Assembly (NCBI GenBank): GCA_017450925.1
Contig: JAFSSS010000061.1
Location: 1 to 57,846, forward strand
Source of the DNA: Ruminococcus sp.
GTDB lineage: Bacteria > Bacillota > Clostridia > Oscillospirales > Ruminococcaceae
Length of the DNA: 57,846 nt
Direction: 5' to 3'
In this document: positions 17,626-26,014 of the stretch, piece by piece
How positions within the stretch are numbered: position 1 is the stretch's first letter
Layout: every line of letters begins with the position of its first letter
Translations under genes and position numbers: made by a program
The notes under the pieces: model-generated
Database searches by the model: none
Told to the model about the DNA's origin: nothing
What the model saw: only the letters and a program-made list of their open reading frames with translations

Positions 17626-17654
17626 TTGACAAATCCCTGTGCAGACCTTATAAT
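17626..17654 (+). promoter_or_regulatory. Promoter of the cysteine-cluster gene and mnmE
   Basis: TTGACA (17626-17631), 17-bp spacer, TATAAT (17649-17654), 30 bp before the start codon. Confidence 0.85.
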
Positions 17655-17684
17655 TATAGTACAGCGCCAAAAGGGGGGAGTGCT

Positions 17685-18176
17685 ATGCTGGGAGAGCTGC
17701 TTTCAAAGGAAGAATGCGCCGGGTGCAGACTGTGCTGCTCCTTTCACCGCTATGACCTTATGGACACGCCGACGGTCACGGCCGATACGGCTGTGAAGAT
17801 AGTGAGCCGGCATCTCCCGGAGCAGAAATTCCTTGAGACCGGCGGGAGCTTTCTCATGAAAATGGAGCCGGAGCCCGACGGCGAGACCTATTTCTGCCCC
17901 CTGCTCGATCACAGACGGGGCTGCATCATGGGGGACAGCAAGCCCTTTGAATGCAGGATCTGGCCGCTAAGAGTCATGCGCCGGGAGGACAGGCTGGTCA
18001 TCGCCCTCTCACCCCTCTGCCCTGTCATCAATCTCAAGCCGATAGAAGAGGTAAAGGCAAAATGCGGTGAGCTGGCCGAGACTATCCTGCAGGAGGCTGC
18101 CGCCTGCCCGGAGCTTGCAAAGCCCTTTGCCGCCGGTCACAGAGTCCTGTATGAAATAACTGCACCGAAAGGATAA
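17685..18176 (+). CDS. YkgJ-type cysteine cluster protein
   Basis: A 163-residue cytosolic protein with the zinc/iron-chelating cysteine pattern of the YkgJ family: CAGCRLCC near residue 15, then FCPLLD..GC and PFECRIWPL. The ATG at 17685 is set by AAGGGGGGAG eight bases upstream and by the promoter at 17626; the longer open frame starts inside the repeat and is not credible. Family members bind metal, function not established. It is six bases upstream of mnmE and very likely co-transcribed with it. Confidence 0.85.
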   Translation: MLGELLSKEECAGCRLCCSFHRYDLMDTPTVTADTAVKIVSRHLPEQKFLETGGSFLMKMEPEPDGETYFCPLLDHRRGCIMGDSKPFECRIWPLRVMRREDRLVIALSPLCPVINLKPIEEVKAKCGELAETILQEAAACPELAKPFAAGHRVLYEITAPKG

Positions 18177-18181
18177 ATACC

Positions 18182-19549
18182 ATGTCAACAGTTTGTGCTG
18201 TTTCTACGCCGCTTGCCGAGGGCGGGCTGGCTGTTATCAGAATAAGCGGAGAGGACGCCGTCGCTGCCGCAGAGAGGATCTTCGTCCCCTTCGGCGGGAA
18301 GAGAGTGTCGGATATGCCGGGCTACACCTGCACCTACGGCCGGGTCATCGACCCCGCAGACGGCTCTGTGGTGGATGATGCAATGCTGACTGTGTTCAGA
18401 GCGCCTCACTCCTACACCGGTGAGGACACCGCCGAGATCTCCTGCCACGGAGGAGTTTATATCACCAAGCGGATACTCCGGCTATGCCTTGCGGCGGGCT
18501 GTCAGCAGGCTGACAGGGGCGAGTTCACCAAGCGCGCCTTTATAAACGGAAAGCTTTCCATGACACAGGCCGAGGCGGTAATGGATATGATCTCCGCCCG
18601 GGGAGAGCTTTCACTAAGATCCGCAAGGCTTACCCGTGAGGGGCGGCTGTTCAAGCGTATAGACGCTGTCAAGGACAGACTGGTGACCCTGCTGGGAGAG
18701 CTGGCAGCATGGGTGGATTATCCGGAGGAGGATCTTCCCGCCGTGGAGGAGGGCGCACTGAAGGCCACCCTCGCTGACGCTGCCGGAGAGCTGGAAAGGC
18801 TCGTCCGGGACTACGACTGCGGAATGGTGCTGCGCCGGGGGATAGATACCGTCATCGCCGGAAAGCCGAATGTGGGAAAATCCACGCTGATGAATATGCT
18901 GCTGGGATATGAGCGGTCTATCGTCACCGAGGCCGCCGGCACCACGCGGGATGTCATCGAGGAAACGGTGAAGCTGGGGGAGCTGGAATTAAAGCTCTCC
19001 GACACCGCCGGCATCCGGGAGACGGATGACCGCATCGAGCAGCTGGGCGTGTCGCTGGCGAAGAAGCGCCTTGACGAATGCGCTCTGATAATCGCCGTGT
19101 TCGACACCTCCTCTCCCCTTGACAGCGAGGACAGAGAGCTGCTGAATTACGTCCGCGGACTGGACAAGAGGCTGATCGTGGTGCTGAACAAGAGCGATCT
19201 GGGAAATGCCGTGGACGAAAAGGAATTTGCGGGGATAAAGACCGTGGGCATATCCGCAAAGAACGGCGAGGGGCTTGAAGCCCTCACCGCTGCGGCGTCG
19301 GAGCTTTTCGGCATCAGCAGCTATGACGCTGATACCACGATCTTTGCCAACGAGCGCCAGAAGCGCTGCGCCGAATCGGCTCTTGAAAAGCTCCGGGCTG
19401 CCCTTGCAGCAGCAGAGCTGGGCGAGACCCTCGACGCCGTCACCGTCATGACCGATGCCGCCGTTTCCGAGCTTATGGAGCTTACCGGCGAGCGTGCGAC
19501 GGAGGCAGTGGTCGAAGAGGTCTTTTCCCGGTTCTGCGTAGGCAAATAA
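18182..19549 (+). CDS. mnmE: tRNA modification GTPase MnmE (TrmE)
   Basis: A 455-residue, full-length MnmE. The N-terminal tetrahydrofolate-binding domain begins STVCAVSTPLAEGGLAVIRISG; the G domain shows GKPNVGKST (about residue 226), DTAG and NKSD; the protein ends FCVGK, the conserved C-terminal Cys motif of the family. With MnmG it installs the carboxymethylaminomethyl group at wobble U34 of certain tRNAs. mnmG is not in the window. The 3' end is only three bases from the convergent MazF-type gene, so read-through in either direction would give antisense RNA. Confidence 0.97.
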   Translation: MSTVCAVSTPLAEGGLAVIRISGEDAVAAAERIFVPFGGKRVSDMPGYTCTYGRVIDPADGSVVDDAMLTVFRAPHSYTGEDTAEISCHGGVYITKRILRLCLAAGCQQADRGEFTKRAFINGKLSMTQAEAVMDMISARGELSLRSARLTREGRLFKRIDAVKDRLVTLLGELAAWVDYPEEDLPAVEEGALKATLADAAGELERLVRDYDCGMVLRRGIDTVIAGKPNVGKSTLMNMLLGYERSIVTEAAGTTRDVIEETVKLGELELKLSDTAGIRETDDRIEQLGVSLAKKRLDECALIIAVFDTSSPLDSEDRELLNYVRGLDKRLIVVLNKSDLGNAVDEKEFAGIKTVGISAKNGEGLEALTAAASELFGISSYDADTTIFANERQKRCAESALEKLRAALAAAELGETLDAVTVMTDAAVSELMELTGERATEAVVEEVFSRFCVGK

Positions 19550-19552
19550 GCC

Positions 19553-19900
19553 TTAGCTGCCCAGACCGAAGGATACCGAAAGGGCTGAATCAACGGCGGT
19601 CATGGATGCCGTGTCAAGCTCGCCCATGCGCTCCTTGAGGCGGCGCTTGTCTAATGTACGGATCTGCTCCAGCAGCACGATCGAGTCTCTTGAGAGCCCG
19701 CAGCTGCCGCCGTTTACTCTTATGTGGGTCGGCATACGGGTCTTTTCAAGACGGCTGGTAATCGCTGCCGCTATGACCGTGGGGGAATAACGGTTGCCCA
19801 CATCGTTCTGCACGATAAGCACAGGCCTTATCCCGCCCTGCTCCGAGCCCACCACCGGGCTAAGATCGGCGTAATAGATCTCTCCTCTGTGAACTGTCAT
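19553..19900 (-). CDS. MazF/NdoA-type mRNA interferase, no antitoxin beside it
   Basis: A 115-residue PemK/MazF family endoribonuclease close to Bacillus NdoA: MTVHRGEIYYADLSPVVGSEQGG, RPVLIVQND, and SRDSIVLLEQIRTLDKRRL. Active-site Arg and Thr-type residues (GGIRPV and AAAITSR) are present. A MazE/NdoAI antitoxin would be expected just upstream on the same strand, but 19901-20198 holds no ribosome-site-preceded ORF of suitable size. The toxin is therefore either orphaned, controlled by a distant antitoxin, or housekeeping. Start follows ACGGAGTG. Confidence 0.92.
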   Translation of the reverse strand: MTVHRGEIYYADLSPVVGSEQGGIRPVLIVQNDVGNRYSPTVIAAAITSRLEKTRMPTHIRVNGGSCGLSRDSIVLLEQIRTLDKRRLKERMGELDTASMTAVDSALSVSFGLGS

Positions 19901-19939
19901 GTTCTACACTCCGTTTCTTTGTTTTACTTGGTGATCTCT

Positions 19940-19974
19940 AAAAACCTGTGCCGTGAAGATGCGGCACAGGTTTT
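19940..19974 (-). terminator. Strong hairpin upstream of the MazF gene
   Basis: AAAACCTGTGCCG (19941-19953) pairs with CGGCACAGGTTTT (19962-19974). On the minus strand it is followed by TTTTTAGAG, so it can end a minus-strand transcript entering mazF or act as an attenuator in its leader. The remaining gap 19975-20198 holds no gene I can support. Confidence 0.6.
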
Positions 19975-20198
19975 CAGAGGCCGCCGCTTGGCTTGTTGCC
20001 GTTATTAGTATGCACAGAAAGTGCAGGTCATAATCGCAGGGCTGCAAAAAACGCTCCGCTTTTTTATTCTATGCCTGCAGTGTCTGAAATGACAGCGGAG
20101 GTTTTCGTCATCCTGCACACCGCCGGCTACCGCTTTCGGCTAAAATACAGCAGTATTGCTGTGCTTCGGTAAAATTTACGGAAAGTTCATTTTTGCGC

Positions 20199-20227
20199 TT
20201 GACAAACAACAGAGGGTGTGTTATAAT
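20199..20227 (+). promoter_or_regulatory. Promoter of the rpmG-secE-nusG-rplKA operon
   Basis: TTGACA (20199-20204), 17-bp spacer, TATAAT (20222-20227). The 180-nt leader that follows begins with a small hairpin ACCTC/GAGGT and CTATTTTTTT. Confidence 0.85.
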
Positions 20228-20411
20228 AGTAGTACCTCTTTGTGAGGTCTATTTTTTTGTGCGCTTTTTTCGGGCGCTGTGCAGTCCGAAAGCTGCGGAC
20301 AAGTTCATAAGTTGGCCTCATACGCCGTTCAGAAGGGACGGCGGCAGTGAGGGAGGCAGACTGCGCTTTGTATGTTCTCACAGAGCGCAAATTTCGTCAG
20401 GAGGTGCCGAA

Positions 20412-20561
20412 ATGAGAGTTAAGATCACACTCGCCTGCACAGAGTGCAAGCAGAGGAACTACAACACAAAGAAGAACAAGAAGAATGACCCTGACAGACT
20501 TGAAATGAACAAGTATTGCAAGTTCTGCAAGAAGCACACTCTTCACAAAGAGACCAAGTAA
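20412..20561 (+). CDS. rpmG: Ribosomal protein bL33
   Basis: A 49-residue bL33 of the 50S subunit, starting [17 protein letters not shown] with two CxxC zinc pairs (CTEC and CKFC). The ATG at 20412 follows GTCAGGAGGTG; longer open frame upstream is not coding. It heads the conserved rpmG-secE-nusG-rplK-rplA order. Confidence 0.95.
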   Translation: MRVKITLACTECKQRNYNTKKNKKNDPDRLEMNKYCKFCKKHTLHKETK

Positions 20562-20579
20562 GCGCCGAGGAGGGGTAGA

Positions 20580-20837
20580 ATGGCTAAAAAGGAAGCTGAC
20601 TCCAAGGCTGCGAAGGCCGCCAAGCCCGTTGAAAAGGAAAAGAAAAAGGGCGGTATCAAAAAGTATCTCAAGGATCTCAGAAGTGAGATCAAAAAGGTCG
20701 TATGGCCGAGCAGGAAGCAGGTCGTGAACAATACCAGCATCGTTATGACGGTAATGGTCATCATGGGTATGTTCCTGTTTGCTATCGACACAGGTCTTGC
20801 CGCTGCTATCAAGGCTCTGTTGAGCATAGGAAGCTAA
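20580..20837 (+). CDS. secE: Preprotein translocase subunit SecE
   Basis: An 85-residue single-span SecE: a Lys/Ala-rich cytosolic N-terminus, the conserved amphipathic stretch KYLKDLRSEIKKVVWPSRKQV, and one transmembrane helix (about 50-75). It stabilises SecY in the translocon for which the SecA at 4.0 kb is the motor. GAGGAGGGG precedes the ATG. Genomic order with nusG is standard. Confidence 0.96.
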   Translation: MAKKEADSKAAKAAKPVEKEKKKGGIKKYLKDLRSEIKKVVWPSRKQVVNNTSIVMTVMVIMGMFLFAIDTGLAAAIKALLSIGS

Positions 20838-20880
20838 GGCAAGGTACGGTTTAAGACAGCGTTGACGGAGGTATTGATCT

Positions 20881-21417
20881 ATGGCTGAAGAAGCAAAGTG
20901 GTACGTTGTGCATACTTATTCCGGTTACGAGAATAATGTTAAGCAGAACATCGAAAAGGTTGTTAAGAACCGTAAGCTCGAGGACCTTATCTGCGAGGTA
21001 AAGATCCCTATGGAGCTTTACACCGAGGAAAAGGATAACAAGTCCGAAGAGAAGGAAAGAAAGCTGTTTCCCAGCTATGTACTGGTAAAGATGATCGTTA
21101 CCAATGACTCCTGGTACATCGTCAGGAACACAAGAGGCGTTACCGGCTTCGTCGGCCCCGCTTCAAAGCCTGTTCCGCTGACTGAAAAAGAGGTCGCCGC
21201 ACTCGGTATCGAGACCGGCGAGACCAGGACAGCTCAAACAAAGATCAGCTTTGCTGTCGGCGACAGAGTCGATGTCGTATCGGGTATGTTCGAGGGCTAC
21301 TCGGGTGAGATAAAGAGTATCGATGAAGAAAACGCACAGGTTGAGATCACCGTTTCTTATCTCGGCAGACAGACCGATATCACACTCTCTGCAGCAGATG
21401 TAAAGGCTGTGGAATAA
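20881..21417 (+). CDS. nusG: Transcription termination/antitermination factor NusG
   Basis: A 178-residue NusG. The NGN domain begins AKWYVVHTYSGYENNVKQNIE and contains PSYVLVKM and VRNTRGVTGFVG; the C-terminal KOW domain has VGDRVDVVSGMFEGYSGEI. It binds RNA polymerase and modulates pausing and coupling. A 136-nt spacer with a GAGCC/GGCTC hairpin separates it from rplK; I see no promoter or terminator in this spacer. Confidence 0.97.
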   Translation: MAEEAKWYVVHTYSGYENNVKQNIEKVVKNRKLEDLICEVKIPMELYTEEKDNKSEEKERKLFPSYVLVKMIVTNDSWYIVRNTRGVTGFVGPASKPVPLTEKEVAALGIETGETRTAQTKISFAVGDRVDVVSGMFEGYSGEIKSIDEENAQVEITVSYLGRQTDITLSAADVKAVE

Positions 21418-21553
21418 GCAAACATTCGTTTACGAAGCATAGTTGATATAGGGGATGCTGCGCTGGAAATAATGCGCAGGTCTTACTGTCATCGCTTCAA
21501 AAGAGTGGGAGAGCCAGTGGCTCGCCTTACCACAAATTATGGAGGTGCGAAAG

Positions 21554-21979
21554 ATGGCACAGAAAGTAGTAGGCTACATTAAGCTTCAGATCCCCGCAGG
21601 AAAGGCAACTCCTGCACCGCCGGTAGGACCCGCACTCGGTCAGCACGGCGTTAACATCATGGCATTCACAAAGGATTTCAACGAGAGGACAAAGAACGAT
21701 ATCGGTCTTATCATCCCTGTTGTTATCACAGTTTATGCCGACAGATCCTTCACATTTATTACCAAGACTCCTCCCGCAGCCGTTCTTATCAAGAAGGCCT
21801 GCAAGATCGAGTCCGGTTCCGGCACACCCAACAAGACCAAGGTAGCTACCATTACCAAGGAACAGCTCCAGAAGATCGCTGAGCAGAAAATGCCCGACCT
21901 CAATGCAGCAAGCATCGAGTCCGCAATGAGCATGATCGCCGGCACCTGCCGTTCCATGGGCGTAACTGTCGTAGACTAA
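21554..21979 (+). CDS. rplK: Ribosomal protein uL11
   Basis: A 141-residue L11 of the GTPase-associated centre, starting [24 protein letters not shown] choose the ATG at 21554 rather than the in-frame ATG at 21539 because GGAGGTG lies eight bases before it and the length then matches the family (about 141). Followed 14 bases later by rplA. Confidence 0.97.
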   Translation: MAQKVVGYIKLQIPAGKATPAPPVGPALGQHGVNIMAFTKDFNERTKNDIGLIIPVVITVYADRSFTFITKTPPAAVLIKKACKIESGSGTPNKTKVATITKEQLQKIAEQKMPDLNAASIESAMSMIAGTCRSMGVTVVD

Positions 21980-21993
21980 AGGAGGATCAGTAT

Positions 21994-22689
21994 ATGAAAC
22001 ACGGTAAGAAGTATGTTGACTCCGCTAAGGCAGTTGACAGAGCTAAGCTGTATGACGCTCCCGAGGCTCTCGACCTGGCAGCTAAGGGCGCTAAGGCTAA
22101 ATTTGATGAAACGATTGAGGCTCATATCCGTCTGGGCGTTGACTCCCGTCACGCTGACCAGCAGGTAAGAGGCGCTGTTGTTCTTCCCAACGGAACCGGT
22201 AAGAGCGTTAGAGTTCTGGTATTCTGCAAGGAGGATAAGGCAGAGGCTGCAAAGGCAGCAGGCGCTGAGTATGTTGGCGGTATGGATCTCGTTGACAAGA
22301 TCATGAAGGAAAACTGGATGGATTTCGACGTGGTCGTTGCATCCCCCGACATGATGGGCGTTGTCGGCCGTCTCGGTAAGATCCTTGGACCCCGCGGCAT
22401 GATGCCTAACCCCAAGGCCGGTACTGTGACCCCCGACGTTGCAAAGGCTGTTACCGATGCTAAGGCCGGTAAGATCGAGTACCGTCTTGACAAGACCAAT
22501 ATCATCCACTGCCCTATCGGCAAGGCATCCTTCGGTGCATCCAAGCTGGAAGAGAACTTCAACACTCTTATGGATGCTATCGTTAAGGCTAAGCCGGCTG
22601 CTGCAAAGGGTCAGTATCTCAAGAGCGTAGTTGTTGCCTCCACAATGGGTGTTGGCATCAAGGTAAACACTGCAAAGTACGGTGTTTAA
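21994..22689 (+). CDS. rplA: Ribosomal protein uL1
   Basis: A 231-residue L1 of the 50S stalk, with [22 protein letters not shown] and [14 protein letters not shown] signatures. The usual next genes rplJ and rplL are absent: a strong terminator follows at once and the next gene is an opposing LysR regulator. So the L11 operon is split from rplJL-rpoBC in this genome or the order was rearranged. Confidence 0.97.
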   Translation: MKHGKKYVDSAKAVDRAKLYDAPEALDLAAKGAKAKFDETIEAHIRLGVDSRHADQQVRGAVVLPNGTGKSVRVLVFCKEDKAEAAKAAGAEYVGGMDLVDKIMKENWMDFDVVVASPDMMGVVGRLGKILGPRGMMPNPKAGTVTPDVAKAVTDAKAGKIEYRLDKTNIIHCPIGKASFGASKLEENFNTLMDAIVKAKPAAAKGQYLKSVVVASTMGVGIKVNTAKYGV

Positions 22690-22713
22690 CAGCTAAGCTG
22701 AAAAGTAAAAAAC

Positions 22714-22750
22714 AACGGGGTTGCTGCACATTGCAACAGCCCCGTTTTTA
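22714..22750 (+). terminator. Terminator after rplA
   Basis: AACGGGGTTGC pairs with GCAAC..CCCCGTT, followed by TTTTATTG. Confidence 0.88.
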
Positions 22751-22881
22751 TTGTATAAAAAATTGGGCCTTCCGTAAATGCGAGCGCTCCCGGCTCTGCC
22801 AAGCTGTACTCCCCTAACCTTATCTATACTGACCTATCGTGATCTGACCTGACCTATGCTTCGTCATGCATCCGCCCTGTA

Positions 22882-23808
22882 TCACACGATTATGCTCTTG
22901 CGAACCTCGTCCAGTGTGTCGATGAACAGCTTCTCGGTCTGCGAAAGGCGGTAGTTGCTCTGATAGATCAGCAGGTCGCGGTTGCGCTTTACCAGATCGG
23001 CGCAGGGCTTCTGCACTAAATTGTAGCGCCTAAGCACCTCTCTCGGCAGCGGCGACACCCACATATAGGAGTTCGGCACCGTCGAAAGGATATCGAACTG
23101 GCTGCCGCGTTCATAGACGAAAATATGCCGGCGGCTGCTGCCCAGCTGCGTGTCCCGGCGAAGGAAGGTCTGCGAGATGTTCGGCACGATGTTGTCGCCG
23201 TGGAGTATCTCGATGTAATCGTCCAGCACCGCGCTGCGCACCTCCACCGCCCTTGCAAGAGAGCTTTTGGCGCTCATCAGCAGGACGTAGTCATACGTCC
23301 AGATCTCACGGGCTTTAAGCCCCTTCTCCTCGATAGCGGAGAGGAAAAAGGCCTCGTAGTTTATCGGGTAGCGGATTATGCCGAGGTCGTACTCGCAGTC
23401 GGCCACAAGGTCGATAGCGGACATGGAGTTGGTCTCCTTGAACTTGATGTTCATTCGCTCGACGGCATCCACCTCGTTGAGGAACAGGGTAAAGGCGTGG
23501 GAGATATAGCTCGCCCTCGGCAGCAGCAGGGAAAACTCCAGCACAGAGCGGTCGTCCTCGCGGGAGAGCTGCTCCATTTTTTCCACCTGCGAGAGTATCG
23601 CCTTAGCGTGGAGCAGGAACTCCTTGCCCTTTTCGGTGGGGATGACCCCCTTTGCCGAGCGCCGGAATATCGGCACGCCAAACTCCCGCTCGAGCTCCTT
23701 TATCGCCTTGGAAAGATTCGGCTGACCCATATAAAGCGCCGCCGCCGCCTTTGTGATAGAGCCGTGGCGCTCGACCTCTACCATATATCTAAGATGCGTT
23801 AGGTTCAT
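22882..23808 (-). CDS. LysR-family transcriptional regulator
   Basis: A 308-residue LysR regulator. The N-terminal winged helix-turn-helix is MNLTHLRYMVEVERHGSITKAAAALYMGQPNLSKAIKELE, followed by a linker helix and the effector-binding periplasmic-binding-protein fold. The start at 23808 follows TGGAGG and aligns with the family; the upstream in-frame ATG is less favourable. There is no divergent target gene next to it, which is unusual. Its own promoter is overlapped by a symmetrical site (23821-23849), suggesting autoregulation. Targets and ligand unknown. Confidence 0.92.
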   Translation of the reverse strand: MNLTHLRYMVEVERHGSITKAAAALYMGQPNLSKAIKELEREFGVPIFRRSAKGVIPTEKGKEFLLHAKAILSQVEKMEQLSREDDRSVLEFSLLLPRASYISHAFTLFLNEVDAVERMNIKFKETNSMSAIDLVADCEYDLGIIRYPINYEAFFLSAIEEKGLKAREIWTYDYVLLMSAKSSLARAVEVRSAVLDDYIEILHGDNIVPNISQTFLRRDTQLGSSRRHIFVYERGSQFDILSTVPNSYMWVSPLPREVLRRYNLVQKPCADLVKRNRDLLIYQSNYRLSQTEKLFIDTLDEVRKSIIV

Positions 23809-23820
23809 AAATGCCTCCAT

Positions 23821-23849
23821 ATCAAAATATACATATCCTGTATTTTGAT
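23821..23849. promoter_or_regulatory. Candidate autoregulatory operator of the LysR gene
   Basis: ATCAAAATA (23821-23829) and TATTTTGAT (23841-23849) form a perfect dyad with 11-bp spacing (9-bp arms) just downstream of and touching the -10 element, over the likely transcription start. Confidence 0.6.
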
Positions 23850-23876
23850 TATAGCATATCACTGACCGCTTGTCAA
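23848..23876 (-). promoter_or_regulatory. LysR promoter
   Basis: Minus strand TTGACA (23871-23876), 17-bp spacer, TATAAT (23848-23853). Confidence 0.85.
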
Positions 23877-23889
23877 GCAAACGATACAA

Positions 23890-23925
23890 ACAAAAAAGCC
23901 CACCCGAGGGTGAGCTTTTTGTTTT
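23890..23925 (-). terminator. Terminator of the surface protein gene
   Basis: AAAAAGCTCACCC pairs with GGGTGGGCTTTTTT on the minus strand (loop TCG); T-run present on both sides, so it may act in both directions. Confidence 0.85.
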
Positions 23926-23939
23926 ATGTGAAGTTTATC

Positions 23940-25790
23940 TTAGAACTTCTTCTTGGTAACTACTACTGCAGCGCCAGCCAGTGTCAGAACGCCGAGACCA
24001 AGTGCAACTGCACCGGTGTTAGCATTGCTGCCGCCGTTGTTGCCGGAGTTACCGGGCTTGGACTCTGTCTTGCTCTCGGGAGTGGACTCGGTAGTGGACT
24101 CGGGAGTGGACTCATCGGGAGTGGACTCGTCGGGAACGGACTCATCAACAGGAGCGGGCTCTGCGGGCCAGTCGATCTCTGCATCGTCAAATGCAACGCC
24201 TACAACATTGATGTAAGGATCATCCGGGAAGCCATCCCAGCCAAGTGCGATAACCTCATAGGTGTCGCCGAACTCATAATCAAGCTCTACAACAGCCTTA
24301 CCGGTGCCAGCCTCTGCCTTTACGCAGTCTGCAACATCGATAACTATGTTATCCTCATCGTTATCGGGATCGCCCTCGTCAACAGTAGTAGGCCAGCTAA
24401 CCTGGTCGCCGATTACTGCTGCGTAGGCAACAGTGCCGTCAGCCTTGGTGATCTTGATCTTGTATGTGCACCAGTCATTCCAGTAGGAATGCTCTGTGTC
24501 GCCGTCCTCGATGCCCTTGTCAGCAACGGTGATACCCTTCAGACCGATCTTGATCTTGGAGAATTCAGAGTCAGCTTTAACGCCATACTCAGCAGGATCG
24601 ATCTTTACAGACTGATTGAAGGAAACGTCACCGTTAACAGTGAACTTATCAACAGCAGTAGTGTTGTACTCGTAGATTACCTGATCGAGGACAACGCCGT
24701 AAACCTGGAAGCCAAGGCCGTACCAAACGCTGCCGTCCTCGCCCTTGTTCTCCTCAGCTCTTGCCTGAAGCTCCTTGATCATCTTCTCGTTGAGCTTGAA
24801 GGTCAGCTCGCCGTCTTCCTTAACGAGGATGAAGCCGTCCTTCTTCATGAAGGGGCCTTCAGCAGCATCGCGCTCTGCTTCAAATGCTTCCTTATCCTTG
24901 TTCTCGTTTACAGTAGCCTTGGTGATAGTAGGATCTACTTCCCAGCCGTCCTGTGAGAACTCCCACTCGTCGCCGAGCTTAGGCCAGCCATGCTGATCCA
25001 TGGGAGCGAAAGCATTCTGATCCCAATAGAACTCGCCGTTGTCATCCTGCTTGGAGGACTTGTCAGCAGGAGCAAGAGAATACTTAACTGTGATTACCAT
25101 GCCATCCTCGGGAACGATGCGGTCAAGAGCAACGTTCTTAAGACCGTCACCCGACCAGTCGCCTGCATAAACGCCGCCGTTAACAACGTCAACGGTGTTG
25201 TAATCGCTCTCTACTTCAGTAGAAGCAGGAGCAGTGACCTCAAAGTCAGTTACCTCACCGGTGATCTCAAAGTTGCCGAAGGAATCGAGCTTAGCCCAGT
25301 TTGAGCCGTAGCCGAACAGGCTGATCTCAACAACAGCAGTGCCATCATCCTTTACCAGAGTTGAAAAATTCTCGGTGAATAACTTATTGTTGAAATCAAC
25401 ATTGTCATTCTCATCCTCGGGAGCAGTGCCCTGGTGCTGAATGGAATAAGTGAAAGCACCCTCAATCTTAGTGCCAGCCTCAAACTCGCTTCCGTTGGTC
25501 AGATAAAGCTGGATACCAGCGTTACCGATAGAAGCATCATCATCGTGCTTGCTCTGTGCAGCCAGCTCAGCAGCGTCACCGCTGATCTTGATAACACCGT
25601 CCTCAACAGTACCGTCAACTGATTTCCAGTCCCAGTTTGTGACACCCATTACGAAGAACTGACCGTTAAATTCGGGATCGGGAATTGCATCCACATCCGG
25701 CTCAACGTCAGCAGCCATAGCTGCCATGGACATCATCGAAGCTGCAAGTGCTGCGGCAGTCATGCCTGCAAAAAACTTACGAACATTCAT
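23940..25790 (-). CDS. Large secreted protein with N-x-N-T-G wall-anchor-like C-terminus
   Basis: A 616-residue secreted protein. The start at 25790 follows GATGGAGG and gives a signal peptide (MNVRKFFAGMTAAALAAS..., cleavage near AMAAD). The middle 500 residues are acidic, beta-rich and rich in Asp, Glu, Gly and Trp; I recognise no catalytic domain, but paired segments of about 180 residues (VTNWDWKSVDG early; later VNGDVSFNQSV...) suggest two carbohydrate-binding-like modules. Then comes a Ser/Thr/Pro/Glu linker with DEST(P) repeats, and a sorting-type tail: NANTGA, hydrophobic helix, KKKF. This matches the N-P-x-T-G variant anchors seen in gut Clostridia. It is likely displayed on the wall. 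Monocistronic. Confidence 0.82.
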   Translation of the reverse strand: MNVRKFFAGMTAAALAASMMSMAAMAADVEPDVDAIPDPEFNGQFFVMGVTNWDWKSVDGTVEDGVIKISGDAAELAAQSKHDDDASIGNAGIQLYLTNGSEFEAGTKIEGAFTYSIQHQGTAPEDENDNVDFNNKLFTENFSTLVKDDGTAVVEISLFGYGSNWAKLDSFGNFEITGEVTDFEVTAPASTEVESDYNTVDVVNGGVYAGDWSGDGLKNVALDRIVPEDGMVITVKYSLAPADKSSKQDDNGEFYWDQNAFAPMDQHGWPKLGDEWEFSQDGWEVDPTITKATVNENKDKEAFEAERDAAEGPFMKKDGFILVKEDGELTFKLNEKMIKELQARAEENKGEDGSVWYGLGFQVYGVVLDQVIYEYNTTAVDKFTVNGDVSFNQSVKIDPAEYGVKADSEFSKIKIGLKGITVADKGIEDGDTEHSYWNDWCTYKIKITKADGTVAYAAVIGDQVSWPTTVDEGDPDNDEDNIVIDVADCVKAEAGTGKAVVELDYEFGDTYEVIALGWDGFPDDPYINVVGVAFDDAEIDWPAEPAPVDESVPDESTPDESTPESTTESTPESKTESKPGNSGNNGGSNANTGAVALGLGVLTLAGAAVVVTKKKF

Positions 25791-25946
25791 TGTTTTTTTC
25801 CTCCATCTTTTTATGAATTCCATTGGCTCGGGATATAATTATTCCATAGCCATTGTAATACAATTGTAACATATTCTTCAGCTTATTGCAATAACGCTTT
25901 TACACAAATTTACAGTTAAATTATTATGCAAATTCTACAAACAGAA

Positions 25947-25977
25947 CAGACAATTGTTGCAGATCGGCAATTGTCTG
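25947..25977 (-). terminator. Hairpin after the dynamin-like operon
   Basis: CAGACAATTG (25947-25956) and CAATTGTCTG (25968-25977) form a 10-bp stem 38 bp beyond the last dynamin-like gene; T-content after it on the minus strand is modest. The gap 25824-26014 holds nothing else recognisable. Confidence 0.45.
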
Positions 25978-26014
25978 TCCAAAAAAAGTAACAAATCCGA
26001 AAATATTAAACCGC

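Noticed and set aside
20233-20252. Hairpin ACCTC/GAGGT plus T-run right after the rpmG operon promoter, as an attenuator
   Set aside because: It begins within about six bases of the expected start site, too early for a working intrinsic terminator; kept only as a note on the leader.
22760-22880. TGACCTAT direct repeats between rplA and the LysR gene
   Set aside because: Only short imperfect repeats in a 130-bp convergent gap; no gene or clear signal.
23811-24956. Long plus-strand open frame of 381 codons
   Set aside because: It is the complement of the surface protein gene, has cysteine-rich and unnatural composition and no ribosome site.
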